A stretch of 20,150 nucleotides of DNA from a virus, in IMG/VR virus record IMGVR_UViG_3300036785_001127, positions 1-20,150 of that record; one strand, given 5' to 3'. This document shows positions 1 through 6,829 of the stretch, piece after piece. The number at the start of each line of letters is the position of its first letter. Position 1 is the stretch's first letter. The position numbers were made by a program, and so were the translations under genes. Below the pieces are notes generated by a model. That model worked only from the letters and a program-made list of their open reading frames with translations. It made no database searches and was not told the DNA's origin.

Positions 1-373
1 AAGCTGGATTGCCGTCGGCGAGATGGTTTACCTAGATCAAGCTGGGGGTGGAGTGGGGAAAGCCGGGGCACTGCAGGTCACCGCGAAGAGCGGCAACCAA
101 CTGACCCTGCTTACTCCGATTCCCCCCGCTGCGCCTTCCGGCAGTGCGCCGCTTCAGATGATCTGGGGCGAGACTCCCGGCGGCACGGTTGATGGAGCCA
201 ATAAGAGTTTTACAAGCGTTTCCTCCTACCGCACCAATCTCATTTCAATTTTCCTGAACGGCATTCGTCAACGGCGCATCAATGATTACACCGAGACGGG
301 AAGCAACTCCTTCCAGTTCGTTAGTGCTCCGATACCCGGAGACATTCTTTCGATCGATTATATACTTCCCTAG
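1..373 (+). CDS. Tail fibre / receptor-binding protein, C-terminal part (left-truncated)
   Basis: The reading frame is open from base 2 to a TAG at 371-373, so the gene begins outside the window. An ATG at 23 lies inside a conserved module (SWIAVGEMVY) and is probably not the start. About 123 residues are visible. They hold a short beta-rich module (residues encoded by 2-118) that recurs near the end of the protein at 2017-2415, then a C-terminal module (170-370; ETPGGTVDGAN ... FLNGIRQ ... DYT ... GD) that recurs at the end of the protein at 377-2014. Such Gly/Thr/Ser-rich modular proteins are typical of phage tail fibres and appendages. I infer a structural or adsorption role from composition and from neighbours sharing the same modules. 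No enzymatic motif is visible. The exact tail component is not known. Confidence 0.7.
   Translation, partial: SWIAVGEMVYLDQAGGGVGKAGALQVTAKSGNQLTLLTPIPPAAPSGSAPLQMIWGETPGGTVDGANKSFTSVSSYRTNLISIFLNGIRQRRINDYTETGSNSFQFVSAPIPGDILSIDYILP
2..118 (+). repeat. Tail module A, copy 1 (protein-level repeat)
   Basis: This encodes SWIAVGEMVY followed by AGALQVTA and LTLL. The same order (SWVAVGEMLY, AGILQVTA, LTLL) is encoded at 2299-2412. The similarity is clear at protein level. It suggests duplication or shuffling of a tail-protein segment. Confidence 0.7.
170..370 (+). repeat. Tail module B, copy 1 (protein-level repeat)
   Basis: This is a C-terminal module of about 67 residues with ETPGGTVDGAN, FLNGIRQ, a DYT and a closing GD-x-L-x-x-x-Y. 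It aligns in order with the last 67 residues of the protein at 377-2014 (ETPTGTVNGVN, FLNGLLQ, DYT, GDRLRVNY). In both proteins it sits at the extreme C-terminus. Confidence 0.75.
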
Positions 374-376
374 CAT

Positions 377-2014
377 ATGGCAACGACTCAGATTCGCGGC
401 AATACCCAAATTATTCCGGTAAGCATTGCTGATGCTCAGATTGCCACGGCGGCGGCAATCGCTTTAACCAAGTTAGCGAAAGTTCCGATTACGCCCGATG
501 GGGCCACCCCTTTTACCGCCGCGCAGTCGATGGGGTCGCAGAAGATCACCAGTCTTGCTGACCCTACGGTCGCGACCGATGCCGCCACCAAGAACTATGT
601 CGATAACGTCGCCCAGGGTTTATCGACCAAACAAAGCGTTCGTGCCCTGGCTGCGTCTAATATTACTCTAAGCGGTACCCAGACGATTGACGGCGTGGCG
701 TTGTCGGCGGGCGATACGGTGCTCTGCATTGCCCAGACTACCGGTTCCCAGAACGGTTCGTACACCGTAGCAAGCGGCGCCTGGACGCGTACGCCCGACT
801 TTGATGACGTCAATGATCAAACCAGGTCGCCATACTGGTTCGTTGGGGAAGGTACTGCCTATGCCGCCTCGGGCTGGGTGATGACTACTTGGCCTTACAC
901 GATTGGCTCAACTGCTCTCTCATTTACCCAGTTTACGGGCGCGGGCGAGATCATTGCCGGCAACGGTCTGACCAAATCAGGCAATACGCTGTCGATCAAC
1001 ACGGCGGTTACGGTCGATGTCAGCACCGCGCAGACCCTGACCAACAAGTCGATTGCCGCTACCCAGTTGACTGGGACTCTAGCAGCCGGGCAGTTTCCAG
1101 CGCTGACAGGGGATGTTACTACTCCAGGCGGATCGCTCGCCACCACTATCGCTGCGGGTGCCGTCACTCTTGGCAAGATGGCAACGTTGGGTGCGAACAG
1201 CGTGGTCGGCAACGCTACGGGAAGTGCGGCGACCCCTTCGGCGGTCAGCATGACCGCTGCACCTACAGCCAGCACGGTGGCGTTCCGTGATGCCAACGCC
1301 AATCTACAGGCGAATAACTTCATCGATAATGCTGCTACTACTCCTACCGCCGGGACGACCACTACCCTGACGGTAGCAAGCGCCAAGACCCAGCAGTTTA
1401 CCGGGTCGAGCACGCAGACCGTGGTGCTGCCAAATGCGACCACTCTAGTGGTGGGGTATCAATTTTGGATCATTAACCGCAGCAGCGGCGCCGTTACGGT
1501 AAACATGAACGGTGGCTCGCTGTTGCAGACGCTAGCGGCCAGCAGTTTTGCCCTCCTTACCCTGTTGAACAACGGAACGGCTGCGGGCACTTGGGATTCT
1601 GCCTATAGCTCTGGAGGCGGCTCTGGCACGGTCACCACGGTCTCGGTAGTCAGTGCGAATGGTTTTGCCGGCACGGTAGTTAACGCGGGCACCACCCCGG
1701 CGATCACGATGCAGACCAGCATCACTGGTATGCTGAAAGGTAATGGCACGGCGATGAGCGCGGCAGTAGCCGGGACCGACTTTATGGCTCCATCTGATTT
1801 CGTTACGCGGGAAACGCCCACGGGAACCGTCAATGGTGTCAATGCGACCTTTACCTTGGCTAACACGCCGATCGCCAATACGGAGTCGGTCTTCCTCAAT
1901 GGTCTTTTGCAGGAACCGGGCGCTGGCAACGATTACACGATTTCCACCAACACCATCACAATGCTGAATGTTCCGGCCACCGGCGATCGGTTAAGAGTAA
2001 ATTATCAAAAATAG
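377..2014 (+). CDS. Phage tail fibre protein
   Basis: A 545-residue protein rich in Thr, Ala, Gly and Ser with no signal peptide. Several stretches are typical of phage tail fibres: DAATKNYVDN near residues 67-76, a segment with NITLSGTQTIDGVAL and GSQNGSYTVASGAWTR around residues 95-138, TNKSIAATQLTGTL, LTGDVTTPGG, and MLKGNGTAMSAAVAGTDF near residues 450-467. The last 67 residues are tail module B, shared with the preceding gene. The N-terminus (TTQIRGNTQI) resembles that of the next protein (LTTIRGKQVL). It starts three bases after the previous stop with no strong ribosome-binding site, so coupled translation is likely. It probably forms part of the adsorption apparatus. Whether it is a side fibre or a tip protein cannot be told. 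Confidence 0.85.
   Translation: MATTQIRGNTQIIPVSIADAQIATAAAIALTKLAKVPITPDGATPFTAAQSMGSQKITSLADPTVATDAATKNYVDNVAQGLSTKQSVRALAASNITLSGTQTIDGVALSAGDTVLCIAQTTGSQNGSYTVASGAWTRTPDFDDVNDQTRSPYWFVGEGTAYAASGWVMTTWPYTIGSTALSFTQFTGAGEIIAGNGLTKSGNTLSINTAVTVDVSTAQTLTNKSIAATQLTGTLAAGQFPALTGDVTTPGGSLATTIAAGAVTLGKMATLGANSVVGNATGSAATPSAVSMTAAPTASTVAFRDANANLQANNFIDNAATTPTAGTTTTLTVASAKTQQFTGSSTQTVVLPNATTLVVGYQFWIINRSSGAVTVNMNGGSLLQTLAASSFALLTLLNNGTAAGTWDSAYSSGGGSGTVTTVSVVSANGFAGTVVNAGTTPAITMQTSITGMLKGNGTAMSAAVAGTDFMAPSDFVTRETPTGTVNGVNATFTLANTPIANTESVFLNGLLQEPGAGNDYTISTNTITMLNVPATGDRLRVNYQK
1811..2011 (+). repeat. Tail module B, copy 2 (protein-level repeat)
   Basis: This encodes the last 67 residues of the fibre protein, from ETPTGTVNGVN to GDRLRVNYQK. 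It matches the module encoded at 170-370 in order of motifs and in length. Confidence 0.75.
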
Positions 2015-2016
2015 CC

Positions 2017-2415
2017 ATGGCGCTAACTACCATCCGAGGTAAACAGGTTCTTGACGGCACCATCCAAAGACATGACCTGGATGTCAGTACCGTTGGTCAG
2101 GCGGTCGTAGCCAAGTTGATCCAGGGAACCAACGTTACCCTAAGCTCAACCGGAGGCGATGCCGGTACCGGAGACGTTACCATTTCGGTTCCAGGTGGCG
2201 GGATTGGGCCAGCGGGTAACAATGCTTATACCACAACCACCGCTAGCCTTACGGTGCCTAACCACGGCAGCACCACCACGGTTACCGTAGCGGATTCAAG
2301 CTGGGTCGCTGTCGGGGAAATGCTTTATATCGCGGGAGCCGCTGGCAGCGGGCAGGCGGGAATCCTCCAAGTGACTGCAATCGCCTCCAATACCCTAACC
2401 CTGCTTAATCCTTAA
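2017..2415 (+). CDS. Small tail appendage protein
   Basis: A 132-residue Thr/Val/Gly-rich protein that begins two bases after the previous stop. Its N-terminus (residues 1-20, LTTIRGKQVLDGTIQ) resembles the N-terminus of the preceding fibre, probably a shared attachment segment. A Gly-rich linker (GGGIGPAGNNA, about residues 60-70) leads to tail module A (residues 95-132), which also occurs in the truncated first gene. It therefore looks like a fibre reduced to an attachment segment plus one beta module. The role is inferred to be structural, in the tail tip or fibre network. No catalytic residues are visible. Confidence 0.7.
   Translation: MALTTIRGKQVLDGTIQRHDLDVSTVGQAVVAKLIQGTNVTLSSTGGDAGTGDVTISVPGGGIGPAGNNAYTTTTASLTVPNHGSTTTVTVADSSWVAVGEMLYIAGAAGSGQAGILQVTAIASNTLTLLNP
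2299..2412 (+). repeat. Tail module A, copy 2 (protein-level repeat)
   Basis: This encodes SWVAVGEMLY through LTLLNP at the C-terminus of the 132-residue tail protein. It matches the module at the left edge of the window (2-118). Confidence 0.7.
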
Positions 2416-4479
2416 ATGGCTAATCCGATCGCAGTTCCCGGTACGGTGGTTCCTTCAGGGAGTCTGACTACTCCCGGCGGCGCGCAAGGTGTGGCTGGAG
2501 CAGGCATTACTTTCAAAGGCACCGTCGCCACCTTTTCAAGTTTGCCCGGGACCGGTAACAATTACGGGGATCTCTGGATTACCAACGACACTGGTCATGG
2601 CTGGATTTGGAGTACAGGAGCGGTACCGTCCTTCGTCCAGAAAGCTTATATTCAAGCTGGTACTGCTGCCTCCACCACGATCACCTATGCTAATGCGCAG
2701 ATGTCGGCAGACACTAATGTTATCGCGATCACTTACGGTCGCAGCGGTGCTAATCCGATCACCGTAACCGTCAGCAGCGTAACCGATACGGCAGGCAATA
2801 CCTATACCGCCTCCCCATTGGGATTGGTTCAGGAGGTCGGTGGAGGCAGTGACGGTGTTGGCACAATTATCTATTACTGCTCATCGATTAATGCCTGGAC
2901 TGCTGGTAACGCGGTCACAGTTACGCTAAGCGGTACTGCCAATTTTCTAGCGGTGGAGATTCTGGAATATACGGGTCTCGCCGGGTTGGACGTTAGTGTA
3001 AGCGCGAAAGTAAATAGCCCCGGAGCAAGCACCGCTATAAATTCCGGTTCCGCTACGACCACCGCCGTCAATGATTTAATTTTTGGTTTCTGTTGCGGCT
3101 GGGATGGTGGACTTGCCGGCGGGAGCGGCTTCACGGTTCGCAATGCCGTTTACCTTATTCTGGTGGAGGATAAGGCCGCGCCTTCGATTGGCGCTTACAA
3201 TGTCACCGGCACTGCCGGGGGGACCAACGGCTGGGCGGCGCAATTGCTCGCTTTTAAAGCGGCTGCCAGTTCCTGGACGGACTCAGGGTTATGGAGAGGA
3301 CCTCCAGGCCCGACCGCGGTTTCGACTGATGCCGGCAACATCGCTACGCTCGGCAGCGATTCGCTGATTCTGGTTCCGCAGAGTACCATATGGTCAGCCC
3401 GGTTAAGATCTTACCAAGCTCTGGGAAATAACACCTTCGAGGTGGATCAACGCAATGTGGGAAACGCCGTAACTTATCCTGCCGGGACTTCGGGCTCGAT
3501 GGTTTGTGATCGTTGGGGATTCAGTAAATCGGCAGCGACTGCAACTTTTAGCTCACGTCAGTTCAGTCCTACAGCTATCGTGGTACCGGGAACAAATTTC
3601 CGTATTTCCAACGGTCAATTAATTGTTACGCTCACGGCTACCCAAGCAACTTTAGCTGCGGGCGAATATATACAGTTAGCGCAGTCGGTAGAAGGTCCGC
3701 AATTGCGTGAATTAATCGGCGATGTTCATTCTTTGTCGCTATTAGTTTATTGCACCAATGCCCCGCTTACTTTTAGCGTAAGATTATCTGCTCCCGGGGC
3801 GCCTATTTATACTCTGACTAAACTGTGTACGATTACGACAGCTAGTCAGTGGACCATGTTCAACTTACCAAATTTACCGGTCTTTACGCCGAGTGCGACA
3901 TGGACCCTAACTCCCGGAAATATTGGGTATAGTTTAGGAATTGGTTTGGGTGCGGGCACTACTTATACCTCACCCGCTAATGACACTTGGCAATCAGGCA
4001 ATTACGTTACGGGACCAGGAACTACGAACTTCGCTTCTTTACCGGTCAATACTCAGTTCATTTGCGGCTTCGTCCAGCACGAGCCGGGTGCGTTATGCTC
4101 TAATCCGCCAATGGATTGCAAGTTTACCGATAATTATGATAGTTGCTTACGGTATTACCAAAAAACTTATGATTATGCTACGGCAGTAGGGGCGGCTTCA
4201 ATTAGCGCGGGTATCATTGGCGTTTATAATTCCAGCACCACACAAATGATGAACATGGGAACCAGATTTAAAAAACCGATGGCTAAAATTCCTACGGTAA
4301 CCGTTTATAATCATGTTAGTGGTGTTATCAATAGCGTTCAAGATTGGGCTGCGGTAACTCATGCGGTAAGTTCGGTAAGCGGTTCATCCACCGAAAGCCC
4401 TTTTTACCAGTTGACTACAAGTGGAGTTACCGCAGGTCAAGGTTGCTGGACACATTACACCGCCGATACCGGCTGGTAG
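2416..4479 (+). CDS. Tail fibre / receptor-binding protein with distinct C-terminal domain
   Basis: A 687-residue protein whose ATG directly follows the previous TAA. The N-terminal region contains GDLWITNDTGHGWIW (about residues 51-65), a segment common in phage fibres. A beta-rich domain follows, then a short collagen-like GPPGP (about residues 295-299). The second half ends with CLRYYQKTYDYATAVGA, KKPMAKIPTVTVYN and a closing HYTADTGW, which I recognise as the style of the C-terminal domain of many phage tail fibres and minor tail proteins, probably the receptor- or sugar-binding tip. From about base 3540 the DNA is visibly richer in A+T than the first half, suggesting a mosaic gene whose tip was exchanged by recombination. 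The binding specificity is unknown. Confidence 0.8.
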   Translation: MANPIAVPGTVVPSGSLTTPGGAQGVAGAGITFKGTVATFSSLPGTGNNYGDLWITNDTGHGWIWSTGAVPSFVQKAYIQAGTAASTTITYANAQMSADTNVIAITYGRSGANPITVTVSSVTDTAGNTYTASPLGLVQEVGGGSDGVGTIIYYCSSINAWTAGNAVTVTLSGTANFLAVEILEYTGLAGLDVSVSAKVNSPGASTAINSGSATTTAVNDLIFGFCCGWDGGLAGGSGFTVRNAVYLILVEDKAAPSIGAYNVTGTAGGTNGWAAQLLAFKAAASSWTDSGLWRGPPGPTAVSTDAGNIATLGSDSLILVPQSTIWSARLRSYQALGNNTFEVDQRNVGNAVTYPAGTSGSMVCDRWGFSKSAATATFSSRQFSPTAIVVPGTNFRISNGQLIVTLTATQATLAAGEYIQLAQSVEGPQLRELIGDVHSLSLLVYCTNAPLTFSVRLSAPGAPIYTLTKLCTITTASQWTMFNLPNLPVFTPSATWTLTPGNIGYSLGIGLGAGTTYTSPANDTWQSGNYVTGPGTTNFASLPVNTQFICGFVQHEPGALCSNPPMDCKFTDNYDSCLRYYQKTYDYATAVGAASISAGIIGVYNSSTTQMMNMGTRFKKPMAKIPTVTVYNHVSGVINSVQDWAAVTHAVSSVSGSSTESPFYQLTTSGVTAGQGCWTHYTADTGW

Positions 4480-4485
4480 GTAAAA

Positions 4486-4836
4486 ATGAGTGCACCCGCA
4501 CCCCCCAATAACAATGGTCGTTCCGCGCTGCTTAATACCTTAGCCAGCAGCGGCAATCAACTGGTGCAATTGGGCACTCTGGGTCTGGTAGCAATCTCTG
4601 GTCTCACCTCATTTTTTCAAACGCAGCAGGTAGGCGAGCAAGGCAGCAAGGACCGGGATAGGGCAATCCACGAGATTCACCAGCTCTACGAGAAGGTGGA
4701 TGAATTCGAGGCGCGGCAGACGACAATCCTGAAAACCCAGAACAGTATGCTCGCCAACCAGGAAAATGTCCTCAAGATCATGAAAGATAACCAGCAGCGA
4801 GAGCTAGAGAATCTGATGAGAAAAAACGGCCCATGA
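4486..4836 (+). CDS. Small membrane protein with coiled coil, holin-like candidate
   Basis: A 116-residue protein. Residues about 26-46 (LVQLGTLGLVAISGLTSFF region) form one likely transmembrane segment. Residues about 57-113 are charged and rich in Glu, Gln and Lys with heptad-like spacing, predicting a coiled coil. The start has a modest TAGG five bases upstream. Its place directly after the last tail gene is where many phages keep the holin, and a single-membrane-span protein with a charged tail would fit a holin or spanin-like role, but no family signature confirms this. Its stop overlaps the start of the cytochrome gene by ATGA, so the two are probably translated together. The usual endolysin partner is not in the window. 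An alternative is a membrane anchor or partner for the cytochrome. Confidence 0.55.
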   Translation: MSAPAPPNNNGRSALLNTLASSGNQLVQLGTLGLVAISGLTSFFQTQQVGEQGSKDRDRAIHEIHQLYEKVDEFEARQTTILKTQNSMLANQENVLKIMKDNQQRELENLMRKNGP

Positions 4837-6179
4837 AAATAAATATGTGGATGTTAACAGCGTGCGCATTTGCCGGGATAATTGCGTCACTTACCTTACT
4901 GATGGGCGCTCCGGGCGGGATTCCCGGGCCGCCTCCTAAAGCGCCCAAGATCCGGCTCAATCATCCGCCTCCCCCAGGCCCGACACCAACACCATCACTT
5001 TCAGGTTTCGGCGCTCTTCTGCCGGGAGTAACCTTGAGTGAAAAAGCCGCTTGGCTCGCGGGACGCGCACAGTTTCAGACGCCCGAAACCGTTGCTGACG
5101 GGTTAGGACCAATTTTTAATAACACCAATTGTTTTGCATGTCACCAGCAGCCCGACGTAGGGGGAGCGCCGGTTGTCGGTGGCGCTTCAGCGCAGACAGA
5201 GGTACGGTTTAAAACTAATGCTGGAATATTCGACCTCGTACACGTTTCTTCAATCAATCCCTCGGTCTGCCAGGATCAGGTACCCTTTGATGCCATCCTC
5301 ACGGCCCATAGAAAAAGTAATCAAACCTTTGGTTTGGGACTTATCGAAAATATCCCGGATGCGACAATATTGGCGAACCAGAATCGCAACCTTGGCCGCG
5401 ATGGAGTCTTCGGGAGAGCCGCAATACTCACTGACCCCGTAACGACCCGCATTGCCGGGGGTCACTTCTTTGATGCGCCTGACGGGCAAGTTGTCGGTCG
5501 CTTTGGCTGGAAAGCACAAGCAGCAACGCTGCTCGGATTTGATGCCCAGATAAACGAATTGGGCGAAACGACAAGGTTTTTCCCGACCGATTTGAGCCCT
5601 CATCAAGGGGGCCTGGAACCGCCCAACGATGCCGCTCGCAATGCAGCCGAGCCTCCCGGCTTACTAGCCACCGATTTACAGGATACCCCGGCGAATCCCA
5701 GCCTGCCTGAAGGACCCAGTAATTTCGATGACCTCGACCGATATGTTTTCTTCATGGCCCTAAATTCACCACCACCCACCGTCCCGTTAACGGTCAGTGC
5801 CTTAAATGGCCGAGCTTTGTTCACTAAGATCAATTGCGTCGCCTGTCACTTGCCGAACATGACTACCGGCGGCGGATCTAAAATCAGCGCCGTACTGAAT
5901 TTCGTTAACGTGCCGTTGTATTCAGATCTTTTGCTCCATGATACGGGACCGGCGCTTGGCGATGGAATCCAACAAGGAGCAGCCTCTGCGAATGAATTCA
6001 GGTCGGCCCCGCTGTGGGGCGTTCGGGCAAGGGCGCCCTACTTGCATGACGGGCGAGCCCCAGACCTGATGACAGCCATTCTAGCTCACGCTGGTGAGGC
6101 GCAGAAGATCAGGGACCGCTTCGCGAACCTTCCTGCCGCGGATCAGCAGGACATCCTCAATTTTCTGAACTCAATCTGA
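4833..6179 (+). CDS. Secreted di-heme cytochrome c, DHOR family (COG3488-like)
   Basis: A 448-residue protein. Residues about 5-26 are a signal peptide or membrane anchor (WMLTACAFAGIIASLTLLMG), followed by a Pro/Gly-rich linker (about 27-56). Two haem-attachment motifs are present, CFACH at 100-104 and CVACH at 335-339. The C-terminal signature RSAPLWGVRARAPYLHDGRA (390-409), then the AILAHAGEA stretch, is characteristic of the DHOR / putative thiol oxidoreductase group related to di-haem peroxidases. Members carry two covalent haems outside the cytoplasmic membrane and need host export and cytochrome c maturation. The reaction is not established for most of the family. The ATG overlaps the preceding small membrane gene (ATGA), tying it to the phage late operon and arguing against a chimeric join there. 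A metabolic cargo gene altering host electron transfer is my inference. Confidence 0.85.
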   Translation: MKINMWMLTACAFAGIIASLTLLMGAPGGIPGPPPKAPKIRLNHPPPPGPTPTPSLSGFGALLPGVTLSEKAAWLAGRAQFQTPETVADGLGPIFNNTNCFACHQQPDVGGAPVVGGASAQTEVRFKTNAGIFDLVHVSSINPSVCQDQVPFDAILTAHRKSNQTFGLGLIENIPDATILANQNRNLGRDGVFGRAAILTDPVTTRIAGGHFFDAPDGQVVGRFGWKAQAATLLGFDAQINELGETTRFFPTDLSPHQGGLEPPNDAARNAAEPPGLLATDLQDTPANPSLPEGPSNFDDLDRYVFFMALNSPPPTVPLTVSALNGRALFTKINCVACHLPNMTTGGGSKISAVLNFVNVPLYSDLLLHDTGPALGDGIQQGAASANEFRSAPLWGVRARAPYLHDGRAPDLMTAILAHAGEAQKIRDRFANLPAADQQDILNFLNSI

Positions 6180-6180
6180 A

Positions 6181-6339
6181 GTGAAAGAAAAACCCAAGGA
6201 AACAAGCAAGGGGAAAAATCCGCCCGGGATATTCAACCGAGGGTACCTCGCCAAGGTTAAACGCGCAAACCATTTGCGGGAACGCGAAATGTTGTCCAAA
6301 ACTTCGCTGAAAGATTTGATAGGCAAACGGTCTATTTAG
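6181..6339 (+). CDS. Small Lys/Arg-rich protein, GTG start (tentative)
   Basis: An open frame of 52 codons starts with GTG two bases after the cytochrome stop and ends at TAG 6337-6339. The product is strongly basic (KEKPKETSKGKN at the N-terminus, LAKVKRANHLREREM in the middle) with no membrane segment. Close spacing to the upstream gene favours coupled translation. The GTG start, short length and lack of a clear ribosome-binding site are against it. If real, it could be a small nucleic-acid-binding protein, but nothing specific shows this. Confidence 0.35.
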   Translation: MKEKPKETSKGKNPPGIFNRGYLAKVKRANHLREREMLSKTSLKDLIGKRSI

Positions 6340-6733
6340 GACGCTTGCCCTTTCGCCAACGCATCCGCAAATACCATGTGGGAGAGTGAATTGCGCTCAC
6401 GCTTTTAACAGCACCAGGAAATCTTCGGCACTCAAGGTAACCATCCAGTTCCTACGAGCTAAGTCAATCACATTGTCCGAACCAGCCAGCAGATCAAGAC
6501 CGTAGCGATGAAGAGCCCGATCGCCAGGGGCAGGTCAAATTCCATTTGATTCATTCCTGCGGTACCTCGAAAGGCGGGCGTAAAAGATCCGGAGTAACAG
6601 AGGATCGGTAATGATTCCCTCTTTGCCATTGTCGAGCCTGTACGAAATCCCGCTTGGCCGGGATGAAACGAGATGTTGCCAGAAAAACTGGCTGCGAGCG
6701 GATTTAAGCATGCGGGAAGCCTCTTCGTCGCGG
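6340..6733. other. Non-coding gap between late and replication regions
   Basis: I found no convincing + strand gene here. The only notable content is a possible minus-strand micropeptide (6468-6554). No clear Rho-independent terminator for the cytochrome operon was seen: short inverted segments near 6386-6400 are too weak. Confidence 0.5.
6468..6554 (-). CDS. Possible minus-strand single-pass membrane micropeptide
   Basis: On the minus strand an ATG at 6554-6552 (or 6545-6543) opens a peptide of 28 or 25 residues that is almost entirely a membrane span (FDLPLAIGLFIATVLICWLV) ending RTM. An AGGA lies directly before the first ATG and nine bases before the second, which would suit the second. 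The longer minus-strand frame reaching to 6746 is probably not used. It is the only plausible minus-strand coding signal and may be chance. Confidence 0.2.
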   Translation of the reverse strand: MNQMEFDLPLAIGLFIATVLICWLVRTM

Positions 6734-6762
6734 TTGCCTTTGTCAATGTTTTCTGCTATATT
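6734..6762 (+). promoter_or_regulatory. Candidate sigma-70-type extended -10 promoter
   Basis: TTGCCT at 6734-6739 (4 of 6 to TTGACA), then 17 bases, then TATATT at 6757-6762 (5 of 6 to TATAAT), with TG at 6754-6755 giving an extended -10. Transcription would start near 6769, about 60 bases before the recombination/replication operon. This assumes a host with an E. coli-like consensus, which is unproven. Confidence 0.4.
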
Positions 6763-6791
6763 TTTTCAAGATGCTGCCGTATTAGAAAAGA

Positions 6792-6829
6792 AACTGCTCA
6801 AGCCCCGTTTGCCAGGAACTTGAGCAGTT
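6792..6829 (+). promoter_or_regulatory. Leader stem-loop abutting the start of the replication operon
   Basis: AACTGCTCAAG (6792-6802) and CTTGAGCAGTT (6819-6829) form a perfect 11-bp inverted repeat with a 16-base loop. The loop contains AGGA (6814-6817), the only Shine-Dalgarno-like sequence near the ATG at 6830, which follows the stem immediately. It could control translation of the first gene. Read on the minus strand, the stem is followed by a T-rich stretch and could instead be a leftward terminator. Confidence 0.5.

Noticed and set aside
895-1443. Minus-strand open frame of 182 codons inside the tail fibre gene
   Set aside because: It lies entirely opposite a well-supported tail fibre gene. 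Low stop frequency there comes from the Thr/Ala-rich codons of the real gene, and it shows no motif.
4854-4866. Lipobox-like LTAC at residues 8-11 of the cytochrome
   Set aside because: Only seven residues precede it, too few for a lipoprotein signal. The hydrophobic stretch follows the Cys.
6340-6470. Possible tRNA or Rho-independent terminator after the cytochrome operon
   Set aside because: No cloverleaf can be drawn, and the inverted segments near 6386-6400 are only about four bases long.
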